The notes below the pieces were generated by a model. The model ran no database searches. It was not told where the DNA came from and saw only the letters and a program-made list of their open reading frames with translations. A stretch of 64,000 nucleotides of DNA from Leucobacter salsicius M1-8 (GTDB lineage: Bacteria; Actinomycetota; Actinomycetes; Actinomycetales; Microbacteriaceae), in NCBI RefSeq assembly GCF_000350525.1, contig NZ_AOCN01000001.1:1-64000 (forward strand), written 5' to 3'. Positions 35,442 to 44,834 of this stretch are shown here, in pieces (the first letter of the stretch is position 1; the number at the start of each line of letters is the position of its first letter). A program made the translations under genes and the position numbers.

Positions 35442-37130
35442 TTACTTCCGGTCCCCGGGAAGCCCGGGGGTCGACGCGGGCGACACCCGCATTGATCCGG
35501 CGCTTTCAAACGCGGCCGCGTAGCCGAGCAGCGTGGGATCCGAGTAGGCGCGACCCGCGAAGGTGAGCCCGACGGGCATACCGATATCACTCATCAGCCC
35601 CATCGGCACCGTAATCGACGGGATGCCGAGGTGGCGCAGCGCGTAGTTGCCGTTCGAGAAGAACACGCCGTTGGCCCAGGCCCGGTCGGCCGCGGCTACA
35701 TCGCGTTCAGCATTCTCGGCCCCGACGTCGGCGTTCGCGGGGAACACGATGCCGTCAAAGCCTTCGGCGTCGAGCCAGCTCTCGAAGAGATCCTCGCGCA
35801 GCTTCACGAGGGCGGTGAGGCCCGCCGCGAAGTCGTCGCGCTCGCGGGGGTCGGGGATGCCAGCCTGCGCCATTGCCATGGTCGCGCGGTAGCGATTCTC
35901 GTAGTCGTCAACCTCCTCGTAGCGGTCGGGCAGCGTGCCCTCGGGCTGCGGGAAGATCTGATCGGGGTCGACGACGCCGAGGTTGGGGATCGCGGGGTCG
36001 CCGTTGGCGCGCAGAAAGTCATCCCAACCGAAGGCGAGGAAGTGATTGAACTCGGTGTCCATCCAGCCCTCGGGCAGCACGCCGAGCGCGTCCACATTCT
36101 CCTGGCCCGGGCGATCACCCTCGTACTGCTCGATCAGCGGGAAGTCGGTTTCGACGACCTCAGCGCCGAGCGCCTCAAGCTGAGCCCGGGCGGCCGTAAA
36201 GCGATCGAGCACCGAGGGGCGCACGTCGATCGGGAACGCGGGGTCCTGGCCCAGGTACATGCGCGGCACGGCAAAGCGCTTGCCCGCGAGCGCGTCGGGC
36301 TGGTCAAGCGCCAGGTAGCTCTCGGGGCGGTGCTCACTCGGCTTGGGCAGCTTCACGACCTGCTGGTTGCGCCAGAAATCACCGCGGGTATTGTCGTCGT
36401 CGGCGACGAGCACGTCGAGCAGTCGCAGCATGTCAGTCATCGTGCGGCTGTGCGGCACCACGACATCGCGCGCGGGAAACAGCGGCCAGTTGCCGCGAAT
36501 GCTCAGCACCCCCCAGCTCGGGGTGTAGGCGCACAGGCTGTTGTTCGAGGCGGGGCTGCGCCCCGACGAGACCGTCTCCTCCCCCATCCCAAACACGGCG
36601 AGGTTCGCGGCGGTCGAGACGCCCGATCCGTTTGAGGATCCCGATGCGTAGGCTGCGGCCAGGTAGCCGCGGTTGTACGGGCTTTCGGCGCGACCGTATA
36701 CGCCACGCTGCATCCCGCCGTCGGCCATTGGGGGCATGTTGGTCTTGCCGACGAGTACGGCACCTGCGCCCAGCAGCCGGGCTACCGAGAAAGCGTCCCA
36801 CTGCGCCACGAGATGCTCGAACGCGGGCGAGCCCGAGGCCACCGTGAGGCCCTGCACCATGTACGAGTCCTTGACCGTGAACGGTACACCCTCGAGCGGG
36901 CGCGCGGTACCCTCGCGCCAGCGGCGGTCAGATTCGTCGGCCTGCGCGAGCACCTCGGGGTTTGGCACCACGATCGAGTGAAGCCCGTCCTCGCCCCGGT
37001 CGAAGACCTCGGCGCGCGTCAGGTAGCGTTCGGTGAGCCAGCGGCTCGTAATGCGGCCGTCACGGAGCGCCTCGAGCACATCCTCGATGCTGGTCTCGAT
37101 CAGGTCAAAAGTTGCGGCGTCTTGTGCCAT
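35442..37130 (-). CDS. Amidase-signature family hydrolase
   Basis: Serine amidohydrolase of 562 residues. The catalytic Lys is in VPFTVKDSY near 86; ASGSSNGSGVSTAANLAV near 160-177 provides the cis-Ser; the nucleophile segment reads MGEETVSSGRSPASNNS instead of the usual GTDTGGSIRxPA, placing the nucleophilic Ser in VSSG. The C-terminal part closes with GLTFAGRAYSDPTLL. The substrate (amide or peptide) is unknown. A GAGGAA site precedes the ATG. It is divergent from a TetR gene whose product is the likely repressor. Confidence 0.9.
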   Translation of the reverse strand: MAQDAATFDLIETSIEDVLEALRDGRITSRWLTERYLTRAEVFDRGEDGLHSIVVPNPEVLAQADESDRRWREGTARPLEGVPFTVKDSYMVQGLTVASGSPAFEHLVAQWDAFSVARLLGAGAVLVGKTNMPPMADGGMQRGVYGRAESPYNRGYLAAAYASGSSNGSGVSTAANLAVFGMGEETVSSGRSPASNNSLCAYTPSWGVLSIRGNWPLFPARDVVVPHSRTMTDMLRLLDVLVADDDNTRGDFWRNQQVVKLPKPSEHRPESYLALDQPDALAGKRFAVPRMYLGQDPAFPIDVRPSVLDRFTAARAQLEALGAEVVETDFPLIEQYEGDRPGQENVDALGVLPEGWMDTEFNHFLAFGWDDFLRANGDPAIPNLGVVDPDQIFPQPEGTLPDRYEEVDDYENRYRATMAMAQAGIPDPRERDDFAAGLTALVKLREDLFESWLDAEGFDGIVFPANADVGAENAERDVAAADRAWANGVFFSNGNYALRHLGIPSITVPMGLMSDIGMPVGLTFAGRAYSDPTLLGYAAAFESAGSMRVSPASTPGLPGDRK

Positions 37131-37193
37131 GCGGTTCCTCGCTTCTTCGCTGCGCCCGCGGGGTGCTATCGCTGCACCGCCGGATCGCGTATC

Positions 37194-37209
37194 CTGAAAA
37201 CAGTTTCAG
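37194..37209. promoter_or_regulatory. Candidate TetR operator between amidase and TetR genes
   Basis: CTGAAA-ACAG-TTTCAG is a perfect 6-bp inverted repeat. On the minus strand a TTGACA (37230 to 37225) stands about 16 bases upstream of it, so the repeat would cover the -10 region of the amidase promoter. Confidence 0.5.
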
Positions 37210-37276
37210 TTTAGTGCGTGTTTCTGTCAAGTGGGGCGCGCCCGCACTTTTCATTCGCACCACCAGAGGAGCCCTG

Positions 37277-37846
37277 ATGTCTGCAGATGCCCGCGAGCGC
37301 ATCCTTGACGCCTGCGAACGCACCATTGCCGAGGCTGGGCTGCGGGGCTTCCGCATGACCGCGGTCGCCCGCGAGGCTGGCGTATCGATTGGCCTGCTGT
37401 CCTACCACTTCGGCGACCGCGACGGGCTACTGCAGGCCGCGCTCGATCGCGTCAACGAGGGCACGGCGTTGCGCGCCGCCCACGACCCGCACGCGGTCAC
37501 CCCGCTCGCCGAACTCGAGACGCTTCTGTGCTCCGAGTTTGGCGACGAACCCCATGTTCGTGCGGGCTCGATTGTATGGAACGAGTTGCGCGCCGCAGCC
37601 GTGTTCGCACCGGCTCAGGCCGCTGCCCTGAGGAGTTCGACCGCCTCCTGGCAGGACACGGTGCGCACGCTGTCGGCTCGGGCGTTTCCCACACGCGATT
37701 CCTCGCGAGTGGCCCTCGTGCTCACCAGCCTCGTTGAGGGACTTTCGGGCCGCTGGCTCACCGGTCAGATCGACGTCGCCGAGGCGCGATCAGCGATTCA
37801 CGAGGCGATCACCACGCTGGCGAAGGGTACGCAGGCGTCACGCTAG
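37277..37846 (+). CDS. TetR-family transcriptional regulator (next to amidase)
   Basis: Repressor-type protein of 189 residues. The N-terminal helix-turn-helix (RERILDACERTIAEAGLRGF, then AREAGVSIGLLSYHFGDRDGLL, about 6-50) is followed by a ligand domain with a TetR_C-like end VEGLSGRWLTGQID. AGAGGAG lies six bases before the ATG. Divergent to the amidase gene, it probably controls it and itself through the shared palindrome. Confidence 0.93.
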   Translation: MSADARERILDACERTIAEAGLRGFRMTAVAREAGVSIGLLSYHFGDRDGLLQAALDRVNEGTALRAAHDPHAVTPLAELETLLCSEFGDEPHVRAGSIVWNELRAAAVFAPAQAAALRSSTASWQDTVRTLSARAFPTRDSSRVALVLTSLVEGLSGRWLTGQIDVAEARSAIHEAITTLAKGTQASR

Positions 37847-37853
37847 CCCGCGA

Positions 37854-38789
37854 CTAGCCCGCCCGGGGAGCGATGACGGCAGACGCGGCTCCCACGCGCT
37901 CCGCCGCAACCCGCTGCAAGATTTCCCCCAGCCATTCGACGGCCGGGGGCCGGGCGCCCTTCGCGGTCACAAACGACACGCGCCGCTCCCCCAGCCTCTC
38001 AACAGTGCGTCGAAGGGCCACCGCGAAATCCGTATCGACCGGGGCGGCGGTCGTTAATGCACAGGCAAGCCCTTCGGCGACGAGGCCGTGAATCATGTAC
38101 CAGTCGTCAGTCTCCATAAGGACCCGCGTGCGCTCCCCCAACTCGCGGTGTACCCGCCGGAGCACCCGGTCAGAGGCCTCATCATCGTTGCGGCTACAGA
38201 TCCAGCTCATACGGACGAGATCCGCGAGCTCAAGTTCCTCCCGCTCCGCCCATTCGCTGTTCTTGCCTACCAGCACCTGGTAGGGCTCCGCGAACAGTGA
38301 TTGCAGTACCAGGTCGGGGGTGTTGAACAACGGTTCTTCCGAGACGTCATAAATGACGCCAGCGTGCACCTCGCCCTGGCGGACCATGCGCACGACCTCG
38401 GTGGGTTCCCCCTCCACTACCTCCACTCGCACAGAGTACCGATGCTGCAGTTCGGCGATGGCGGCCGGCAACAACCGTGACCCCACCGAAGCGAAGGTTC
38501 CCACCCGCAACGTCACGACTCCGGAGTCCCGGCGGTCGGCGACCGCACGCTCTGCCCGGTCGAGCCGCACGATGACCGGCGCAACCTCGGCGGCATAGAA
38601 CTCCCCGAGCGGCGTGAGCGCCGATCCGGTGCGAGTGCGCACGAGCAGCTGCGCCTGCAGGTGCGCTTCGAGCGTGCGCAGATGGTGCGCCACCGTGGGC
38701 ACGCCGTACTGCAGTGCTTCAGCGGCACGCGTGAGGCTTCCGTGTTCTCGCACGGCGAGCAGCACGCGCAGTTGTTGCAAATTGATCAC
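37854..38789 (-). CDS. LysR-family transcriptional regulator (next to decarboxylase)
   Basis: Regulator of 311 residues with the winged helix at 1-60 (INLQQLRVLLAVREHGSLTR, VPTVAHHLRTLEAHLQAQLL) and a periplasmic-binding-like effector domain. It starts with GTG at 38789. Divergent from the PLP decarboxylase gene and followed, seven bases away, by the end of the TetR gene. It probably controls the decarboxylase in response to an amino acid or amine. Confidence 0.92.
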   Translation of the reverse strand: MINLQQLRVLLAVREHGSLTRAAEALQYGVPTVAHHLRTLEAHLQAQLLVRTRTGSALTPLGEFYAAEVAPVIVRLDRAERAVADRRDSGVVTLRVGTFASVGSRLLPAAIAELQHRYSVRVEVVEGEPTEVVRMVRQGEVHAGVIYDVSEEPLFNTPDLVLQSLFAEPYQVLVGKNSEWAEREELELADLVRMSWICSRNDDEASDRVLRRVHRELGERTRVLMETDDWYMIHGLVAEGLACALTTAAPVDTDFAVALRRTVERLGERRVSFVTAKGARPPAVEWLGEILQRVAAERVGAASAVIAPRAG

Positions 38790-38791
38790 CT

Positions 38792-38804
38792 CATAGACAC
38801 TATG
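38792..38804. promoter_or_regulatory. Candidate LysR operator CATAG-ACA-CTATG
   Basis: Perfect 5-3-5 inverted repeat a few bases upstream of the LysR GTG, overlapping its CATAGT -10-like hexamer on the minus strand, which would suit autorepression. Confidence 0.45.
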
Positions 38805-38850
38805 TCACTTGCAGCGAAAACGTGATATTCCGCATGAGAGCCGTACTTCA

Positions 38851-38856
38851 TACACT
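38851..38856 (+). promoter_or_regulatory. Leaderless -10 box of the PLP decarboxylase gene
   Basis: TACACT ends seven bases before the ATG at 38864. TTCCGC at 38828-38833 lies 17 bases upstream as a poor -35. Confidence 0.5.
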
Positions 38857-38863
38857 GGCGTTT

Positions 38864-40399
38864 ATGGCCACAGTTCTTTCTGCCGATCCAGTAACTTCCA
38901 TCGACGCCGCGTTCATCGAACGTCATCGTGAAACCCCGTATTCGACCGCGATACGCACCCTCGCCGGTGAGGACTGGCAACGCATCATGGTGCCGGGCCA
39001 CCAGGCCAACGCTGCGAACAGCTCGGGAGTCGCCCAGCTGGTGGGCGAGCAGGCCCTCGCGATGGATTTCCCGATGCTCTTCAGCGGAATTGACCAGAGC
39101 ACTTGGAAGCTCACCACGCCGGGTCGCGTGACCCCCATCATGCGCGCGCAGGACTTGGCGGCCGAGGCCTGGGGAGCTTCTCGCACCTGGTTCATCACCA
39201 CGGGCGCATCGGGCGGCAATCACATCGCCACCGCCGTCGCACGCGCGCTCGGCAACGAAAGCATTGTGCAGCGCAGCGTCCACTCGAGCGTGATCGACGG
39301 CTTCACCCACGCCAACCTCACCCCACATTTCGTGCACGGTGCGGTGGATACGGGGCTGGGCTCCAATCACGGTGTCACCGCAGCACAAGTGGATCAGATG
39401 CTCGTGCAGCACCCCGAGAGCGCATCGGTCTACATTGTTTCCCCCAGCTACTTCGGCGCTGTGGCCGACGTTGAGGCCATCGCGCAAGTGGCGCACCGGC
39501 ACGGGGTTCCGCTCATTGTGGACGAGGCCTGGGGGTCGCACTTTGGCTTGCACCCCAAGCTCCCGGTCAACGCAGCCCGGCTCGGCGCCGACCTCGTGAT
39601 TTCGAGCACGCACAAGGCGGTCGGGTCCCTCACGCAGTCTGCGATGCTGCAGCTCGGAAACGGCCCGCTCGCGCAGGGCCTGGCCACGCTGGTCGACCGC
39701 CTCGTTCGGTCTTACCAGTCGACGAGCACGAGTGCGCTGCTATTGGCCTCGCTCGACGAGGCACGCAGCAACATCGTCACCCACCCCGAGTACGTCGAGC
39801 GCGCGCTCGAAAGCGCCGAGGAGATTCGACGCCGGGTGCGCGCCGACCGCCGGTTCCGGGACGCCACCCCCGATATTCTGGCGAGCCCCGATGCCATCGC
39901 CAACGACCCGTTCAAGATCGCGATTGACACGCGCGGTGCGGGTATCACGGGCGATGAGGCACACTATCGCTTGCTTCGCGACCATCGGATCTATTGCGAG
40001 CTCTCGACGTCATCTGCGCTCTTGCTGCTTGTGGGCGCCACCTCCCCCGTCGATGTTGATCGATTCTGGGACTCTCTGCAGGCCCTCCCCGAGGCGGCCA
40101 TCGAGCCAGAGCGGCCGTTCACGTTGCCCGCCAGCTGTGAGCGCAGCATGGGCCTCAACGAGGCGTTCTTTGCAGACATTGAGACCGTGCCGTACACCGA
40201 AGCCATGGGCCGCGTTTCCGCCGACTCACTTGCGGCATACCCTCCCGGGGTGCCCAATGTGCTCCCCGGAGAAGTACTCAATGACGAGGTCATCGCGTTC
40301 CTCCGCGGCACGGCAGCGGCCCCCTCGGGGTACGTGCGGGGGTCGAGCGATCCAGCCCTCGACACGTTCCGCGTTGTCGCGGAGCCGCGTCGAGGCTGA
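38864..40399 (+). CDS. Orn/Lys/Arg decarboxylase-type PLP enzyme
   Basis: Fold-type I PLP protein of 511 residues of the arginine/lysine/ornithine decarboxylase class that lacks the N-terminal wing domain (as in Bacillus SpeA/YaaO). TPYSTAIRTLAG, the substrate-side motif VPGHQANAANSSGV, TTGASGGNHIATAVA, PSYFGAVADVEAIA, DEAWGSHFG and the Schiff-base Lys in ISSTHKAVGSLTQS near 251 are visible. The PGHK of the family reads PGHQ here. It probably decarboxylates a basic amino acid. The CycA-type permease 127 bases downstream may supply the substrate, though a terminator lies between. Confidence 0.85.
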   Translation: MATVLSADPVTSIDAAFIERHRETPYSTAIRTLAGEDWQRIMVPGHQANAANSSGVAQLVGEQALAMDFPMLFSGIDQSTWKLTTPGRVTPIMRAQDLAAEAWGASRTWFITTGASGGNHIATAVARALGNESIVQRSVHSSVIDGFTHANLTPHFVHGAVDTGLGSNHGVTAAQVDQMLVQHPESASVYIVSPSYFGAVADVEAIAQVAHRHGVPLIVDEAWGSHFGLHPKLPVNAARLGADLVISSTHKAVGSLTQSAMLQLGNGPLAQGLATLVDRLVRSYQSTSTSALLLASLDEARSNIVTHPEYVERALESAEEIRRRVRADRRFRDATPDILASPDAIANDPFKIAIDTRGAGITGDEAHYRLLRDHRIYCELSTSSALLLLVGATSPVDVDRFWDSLQALPEAAIEPERPFTLPASCERSMGLNEAFFADIETVPYTEAMGRVSADSLAAYPPGVPNVLPGEVLNDEVIAFLRGTAAAPSGYVRGSSDPALDTFRVVAEPRRG

Positions 40400-40413
40400 C
40401 CTTCCCCTTCCAC

Positions 40414-40454
40414 ACCCGCGGCAGTGCCCCACAATTGGGCGCACTGCCGCGGGT
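40414..40454 (+). terminator. Terminator after the PLP decarboxylase gene
   Basis: Perfect 14-bp stem ACCCGCGGCAGTGC / GCACTGCCGCGGGT around a 13-nt loop that can itself pair, followed by CGACTATGTTTT. Confidence 0.8.
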
Positions 40455-40526
40455 CGACTATGTTTTCCCACTGTGTCCCTACCCGGACAAGCAACGCACT
40501 ACCGTCACCCTCACAAAGGAGTGTTC

Positions 40527-41969
40527 ATGATTTCTGAAGTAGTTTCCGAACCGAAAACGAGCGAAATGCATCGCGGGCTCAAGAACCGCCACCTGCAGCT
40601 CATCGCCATTGGAGGTGCGATCGGCACCGGGCTCTTCCTTGGGTCAGGCAAGCTCATCAGTGTCTCGGGCCCGTCCATCATTTTCGTGTACATGGTGATC
40701 GGGTTCTTCGTCTTCATCATCATGCGCTCGCTGGGCGAGCTCCTGCTGTCGAATCTGCACTACAAAACCTTCGGCGACATCGCCAAAGACATGCTCGGGC
40801 CGTGGGCCGGATTCTTCGTGTCCTGGAACTATTGGTTCTCCTGGGTCATCGCATGCGTCGCAGACATTGTCGCCATCACGGCCTACGTGCAGTGGTTCAA
40901 TGCCGATATTCCGAATTGGGTGCCCGCGCTGTTCGCGGCGGTGCTGTTGCTGGTGCTCAACCTGCAGCCCGTAAAGTTCTTTGGCGAGACCGAGTTTTGG
41001 TTTGCCATCTTGAAAATTGTCGCGATTCTGGGGCTCATCGCGGTGGGCGTCATCATGGTCGTCATCGGGTTCCAGTCGCCCGACGGCAACGTCGCATCAG
41101 TGTCCAACCTGTGGAGCCACGGCGGCATGTTCCCGATGGGTGCGAGCGGCTTCGTTCTCGGATTCCAGATGGGCATCTTCTCGTTCATCGGTGTCGAGAT
41201 GGTCGGTACGGCTTCTGCTGAGACTGAGAACCCCCGCAAGACACTCCCTAAGGCGATCAACTCCATCGTCGTCCGCATTCTCGTGTTCTATGTCGGTGCG
41301 CTCGCGGTCATCATGTGTGTGACGCCGTGGAATCAGATCGACCCGGGCGAGAGCCCGTTCGTGTCCACGCTCGCCACCGCCGGGCTGGGTATGGCCGCTT
41401 TCATGATTCAACTCGTGGTACTCACCTCGGCCGCCTCAAGCGCAAACGGCGGGCTGTACTCGGGAACACGCATGCTCTTCGGGCTGTCCAAGGACGGCCA
41501 CGCACCGAAGGGCTTCGCCTGGACCAATAACCGAGGTGTCCCCAGCAAGGCCGTCTTCTTCACCTCGGTGTTCCTGTTCTCGGCCATTCCGCTCCTGTTC
41601 GCGGGCGATAGCGTCGTGTCCGCCTTCACGTTCGTGTCGTCGATGTGCGCAACGCTCATCTTGTTCACGTGGGGGTCGATCGTGGTGAGCTACATCGTCT
41701 ACCGTCGTCGCTTCCCCGAGAAGCACGCCGCCTCGAAGTTCAAGCTGCCATTCTCCCGCGTCTCGCCCTGGCTGGTGCTTGCATTCTTTGTCTTCATCGC
41801 GGGCACACTGCTCTACGGTGAGGACACCCGCGCACCCTTCCTAGCGGCGCCATTCTGGTTCTTGCTCCTCACCGTGCTGTGGCAGCTGCGCAAGCGAAAG
41901 CTCCAGCGCGAGGGCCGCCCCCTTACCGGCGCGATCCCCACGACCGGTCATCCCCTCGACGAGGACTAA
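40527..41969 (+). CDS. cycA: CycA-type amino-acid permease, copy 1
   Basis: APC-superfamily proton symporter of 480 residues and about 12 helices. The start MHRGLKNRHLQLIAIGGAIG, GTGLFLGSGK, KTFGDIAKDMLGPWAG and NFVVL-equivalent LTSAASSANGGLYSGTRM follow the E. coli CycA (D-serine/D-alanine/glycine) sequence closely. AAAGGAG precedes the ATG by six bases. The exact amino acid is inferred only from similarity; D-alanine, glycine and D-serine are the first guesses. Confidence 0.88.
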   Translation: MISEVVSEPKTSEMHRGLKNRHLQLIAIGGAIGTGLFLGSGKLISVSGPSIIFVYMVIGFFVFIIMRSLGELLLSNLHYKTFGDIAKDMLGPWAGFFVSWNYWFSWVIACVADIVAITAYVQWFNADIPNWVPALFAAVLLLVLNLQPVKFFGETEFWFAILKIVAILGLIAVGVIMVVIGFQSPDGNVASVSNLWSHGGMFPMGASGFVLGFQMGIFSFIGVEMVGTASAETENPRKTLPKAINSIVVRILVFYVGALAVIMCVTPWNQIDPGESPFVSTLATAGLGMAAFMIQLVVLTSAASSANGGLYSGTRMLFGLSKDGHAPKGFAWTNNRGVPSKAVFFTSVFLFSAIPLLFAGDSVVSAFTFVSSMCATLILFTWGSIVVSYIVYRRRFPEKHAASKFKLPFSRVSPWLVLAFFVFIAGTLLYGEDTRAPFLAAPFWFLLLTVLWQLRKRKLQREGRPLTGAIPTTGHPLDED

Positions 41970-41998
41970 CTCGCAACTCCCGAGTTCGCCTCGACAGC

Positions 41999-42037
41999 AA
42001 TGCCCCCGGCAGCGTGCTCCACGCTGCCGGGGGCATT
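41999..42037. terminator. Terminator 1 between cycA copy 1 and the ABC operon
   Basis: Perfect 17-bp stem with loop GCTCC, followed by CTTG on the permease side. Confidence 0.85.
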
Positions 42038-42057
42038 CTTGTGCCGTGAGACAGAAA

Positions 42058-42098
42058 CGGGCGGGGTGCTGCACCGTGTTGGTGCAGCACCCCGCCCG
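42058..42098. terminator. Terminator 2 between cycA copy 1 and the ABC operon
   Basis: Perfect 18-bp stem (42058-42075 with 42081-42098), loop GTGTT, placed on the ABC-operon side and followed on the minus strand by TTTCTG. Confidence 0.85.
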
Positions 42099-42110
42099 CG
42101 CCCATTCCCG

Positions 42111-42887
42111 TCAGAGCACGCTCTGCAAGAATCCCTGCGTTCGCGCGTGCTGTGGGTTATCAATGAGGTCTGCGGGCCGGCCGCTTTCCACCACCACGCC
42201 ACCGTCCATGAAGACCACCTTGTCGGCGACCTCACGGGCAAAGCCAATCTCGTGCGTGACGACGATCATGGTCATGCCTTCGGCCGCAAGCTCCTTCATG
42301 ACGTCTAGCACGTCTCCGACAAGCTCGGGGTCGAGCGCCGAAGTGGGCTCGTCGAACAGCATCAGCTTCGGCTTCATCGCGAGCGCCCGCGCGATCGCAA
42401 TGCGCTGTTGCTGCCCGCCCGAGAGCTGTGATGGATAGTGGTCAGCCCACGCATCCAATCCCACGCGACGCAACAACGAGTGTCCCTCTGCAATCGCTTC
42501 ACTCTTGCTCCGTCTGCTGACCACGAGCGGGGCTTCAATGATGTTTTCAAGCGCCGTCTTGTGTGGAAACAGGTTGAACCGCTGAAAGACCATGCCAATG
42601 GATCGGCGTTGCTTCGCCACCTCGCGCGGGTGCATCTCACGCAGCCGATCACCCTGGTCGCGATAACCCACCACTTCACCGTCGACGATGATTCGGCCAC
42701 CGTCGATGGATTCGAGGTGATTGATGCATCTCAACAGCGTCGACTTACCGGAGCCCGAGGGCCCCAGCAACACGGACACCTCGCCCGCGTGAACATCCAT
42801 GGAGATGCCCTTCAGGACCTCGAGCTGGCCGAAGTGCTTGCGCACGCTGCGCATTTGCACCAACGCGTCATCGCTGAGTTCAGACAT
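42111..42887 (-). CDS. Polar amino-acid ABC transporter ATPase (GlnQ type)
   Basis: ATPase of 258 residues. Walker [11 protein letters not shown] near 38-47, a Q-loop in [12 protein letters not shown], signature LSGGQQQR near 143, Walker [13 protein letters not shown] and switch His in VVTHEIGFA are complete. The start MSELSD overlaps the end of the permease gene by eight bases. It powers the permease and binding protein encoded just upstream on the same strand. Confidence 0.95.
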   Translation of the reverse strand: MSELSDDALVQMRSVRKHFGQLEVLKGISMDVHAGEVSVLLGPSGSGKSTLLRCINHLESIDGGRIIVDGEVVGYRDQGDRLREMHPREVAKQRRSIGMVFQRFNLFPHKTALENIIEAPLVVSRRSKSEAIAEGHSLLRRVGLDAWADHYPSQLSGGQQQRIAIARALAMKPKLMLFDEPTSALDPELVGDVLDVMKELAAEGMTMIVVTHEIGFAREVADKVVFMDGGVVVESGRPADLIDNPQHARTQGFLQSVL

Positions 42888-43842
42888 TGCGGTTTCCCTT
42901 CTTCTTCCCCTGAAGCTGCACCGCGATGGCGCCCGTGAGAGCCTTTGCCTTCTGCAGCGGGGTGGCCGGTGCATTGCGCTCGACACCCTTCGCAAAATGA
43001 CGCTCAAGGTAGTACTGCGGAATGGAGAGCAGCGAGACGATCAGGAGGTACCAAATGCTCACGACGATCAACAGCTCCACCTGCTTGAGGTTCTGTGCCG
43101 AGATCTGCGTAGCCCTCGTGTACACCTCCATGACAGCGATGAGCGACAGCAGCGACGTGTTCTTGATCATCGAAATCAGCTCGTTGCCGAGCGGCGGGAT
43201 GATGACGCGCATCGCCTGGGGCAGCAGGATCCGGGTGAAGGTGTGGAACGGGCTCATGCCCAGCGACGCTGCCGCTTCCTTCTGCCCAAAGTCCACCGAC
43301 AGCATGCCCGAGCGCACGATCTCTGCGGAGTATGCGGCCTCGTTGAGCGTCAGCGCGAGAATGCCGGCGACAAAAGCCGTGAGCAGCACATTGGTGTCGA
43401 CTTCCCAGAACACGATGTCAGTGAATGGAATCCCCAGCGTGATCTTCTCAAAGATCAGCCCAAAGTAGCCCCAGATGACAATCTGAACGAGCAACGGGGT
43501 GCCGCGGAAAAGCCAGACGTAGAACGATGAGAAGACCACCATCACGGGGTTACCCGAGAGCCGCATGGCCGCGAGGACCACGGCGAGCACCGTCGAGATG
43601 ACCATCGAGATCGCGGTGATCAGCAGCGTGACCCCCACGCCAGCGACGATGCCGTCGTTGAAGAGGTATTCCCCGACGACCGAGTAGTCGATGTTCTTGT
43701 TGGTGGCGAGGGCCTGCACGAACCAAGCTGCGAAGAGCAGCAGGGCGATCGCCCAGATCCAGCGCCCGGGGCGCCTGAGGGGCAGAGCTTCGACGTCGAA
43801 GCTCTTGTCCTGCTCAGGCCGAGTTGCGGTGAGTTGTGACAT
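42880..43842 (-). CDS. Polar amino-acid ABC transporter permease
   Basis: Membrane subunit of 320 residues with the HisMQ-type core: [16 protein letters not shown], the EAA loop region [20 protein letters not shown] followed by [21 protein letters not shown], and [15 protein letters not shown]. Both ends are longer than in typical members and hydrophilic. Only one permease gene is present, so a homodimer is likely. It starts eight bases after the binding-protein gene ends. Confidence 0.94.
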   Translation of the reverse strand: MSQLTATRPEQDKSFDVEALPLRRPGRWIWAIALLLFAAWFVQALATNKNIDYSVVGEYLFNDGIVAGVGVTLLITAISMVISTVLAVVLAAMRLSGNPVMVVFSSFYVWLFRGTPLLVQIVIWGYFGLIFEKITLGIPFTDIVFWEVDTNVLLTAFVAGILALTLNEAAYSAEIVRSGMLSVDFGQKEAAASLGMSPFHTFTRILLPQAMRVIIPPLGNELISMIKNTSLLSLIAVMEVYTRATQISAQNLKQVELLIVVSIWYLLIVSLLSIPQYYLERHFAKGVERNAPATPLQKAKALTGAIAVQLQGKKKGNRNV

Positions 43843-43850
43843 GAATCGAC

Positions 43851-44780
43851 TCAGCCTTCTTTGCCGGCACCGTTGACGATTGCCTCGTCCGTGGCGTAGG
43901 CACCGAGGTTGTGCTTGTCGAGAATCTCCTGGTAGACACCCTCATCGATGATCGCCTGCATGGCGAGGCGCAGCGCCTCGGTGAGCTCGGTGTTCGACTT
44001 GAGCGTGCCGATACCGGTGTAGACCGGGTTGAACCCTGCAGGGTGCTCCGGGTCCGAGATAATCTCAAAGTCCTTGCCATCGCCCGACGTCGCTGCCGTG
44101 TAGGCCGCCACCGGCGCATCGACGGGGAATGCCACAACGCGGCCCGCCTTCAGCGCGGTCTGCGGGTCCTGTGCCGTGGGGAGCTGCTGAATGTCAAGGT
44201 CTCCAGCGCCGCTTGCGACGCACTCCTTCTTCAGATCTTCCAGCAGGCCCAGCTGAGCGCTGGCCTTCTGCACTGCCACGGACGTGCCGCAGAGGTCAGT
44301 AAGCTGCTTGATGCCCTCGGGGTTGCCCTTCTTCACAACGATCGCGAAGCCAGCGTAAAGCTCTTCGACGAAGTTCAGAGTGCCCTCGCGCTCGATCGTG
44401 TCGTTCATGCCCGACATGATGATGTCGAACTTCTTTGCCTGCAGCGCCGGGATCACCGTTTCGAATGCCTGATGGCCGATCTCAAATTTCACATCGAGCT
44501 TCTCGCCCAGAGCTTGCGCCAGATCCGGATCAAGCCCGACCTGCTTGTCTCCCTCGAGCAGAATGAACGGAGGGTAGGGGATGCCGGCCGCGGCACGAAT
44601 GACCCCGGCCTCCCGGATCGCGTCGGGCAGAGCCGCCTCGGCGGCCTTGTCGACGCCGGAGGTGAGCGCGGCGGCGGGCTCTTCGGCCGTGGCCGACGAG
44701 CCGCTCGAGCCCGAGCAGGCGGTCAGCCCGAGCATTGCGGCGAGGGCCGCGGCGGTGGTGATCTTGACAATGTTCTTCAT
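43851..44780 (-). CDS. Amino-acid ABC transporter substrate-binding lipoprotein
   Basis: Lipoprotein of 309 residues of the family 3 solute-binding type. Lipobox LTACSGS gives the lipidated Cys near 22; GVIRAAAGIPYPPFILLEGD and GLDPDLAQALGEKLDVKFE are the usual first-lobe motifs, with FDIIMSGMNDTIERE near 130. The start at 44780 has AGGAA seven bases upstream. The ligand is probably a polar amino acid; the lysA-type gene just upstream suggests lysine, diaminopimelate or a related diamino acid, which is inference. Confidence 0.92.
   Translation of the reverse strand: MKNIVKITTAAALAAMLGLTACSGSSGSSATAEEPAAALTSGVDKAAEAALPDAIREAGVIRAAAGIPYPPFILLEGDKQVGLDPDLAQALGEKLDVKFEIGHQAFETVIPALQAKKFDIIMSGMNDTIEREGTLNFVEELYAGFAIVVKKGNPEGIKQLTDLCGTSVAVQKASAQLGLLEDLKKECVASGAGDLDIQQLPTAQDPQTALKAGRVVAFPVDAPVAAYTAATSGDGKDFEIISDPEHPAGFNPVYTGIGTLKSNTELTEALRLAMQAIIDEGVYQEILDKHNLGAYATDEAIVNGAGKEG
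44522..44531. repeat. GATCCGGATC site 8
   Basis: Exact palindrome in the binding-protein gene, coding Asp-Pro-Asp in GLDPDLAQ, a place where relatives usually have GFD-x-DLA. Confidence 0.9.
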
Positions 44781-44834
44781 GAGGTTCCTCTTCCTTGGGG
44801 ACAAATGAGTGTGGGGCAAATGGTGTGGGGTGAG

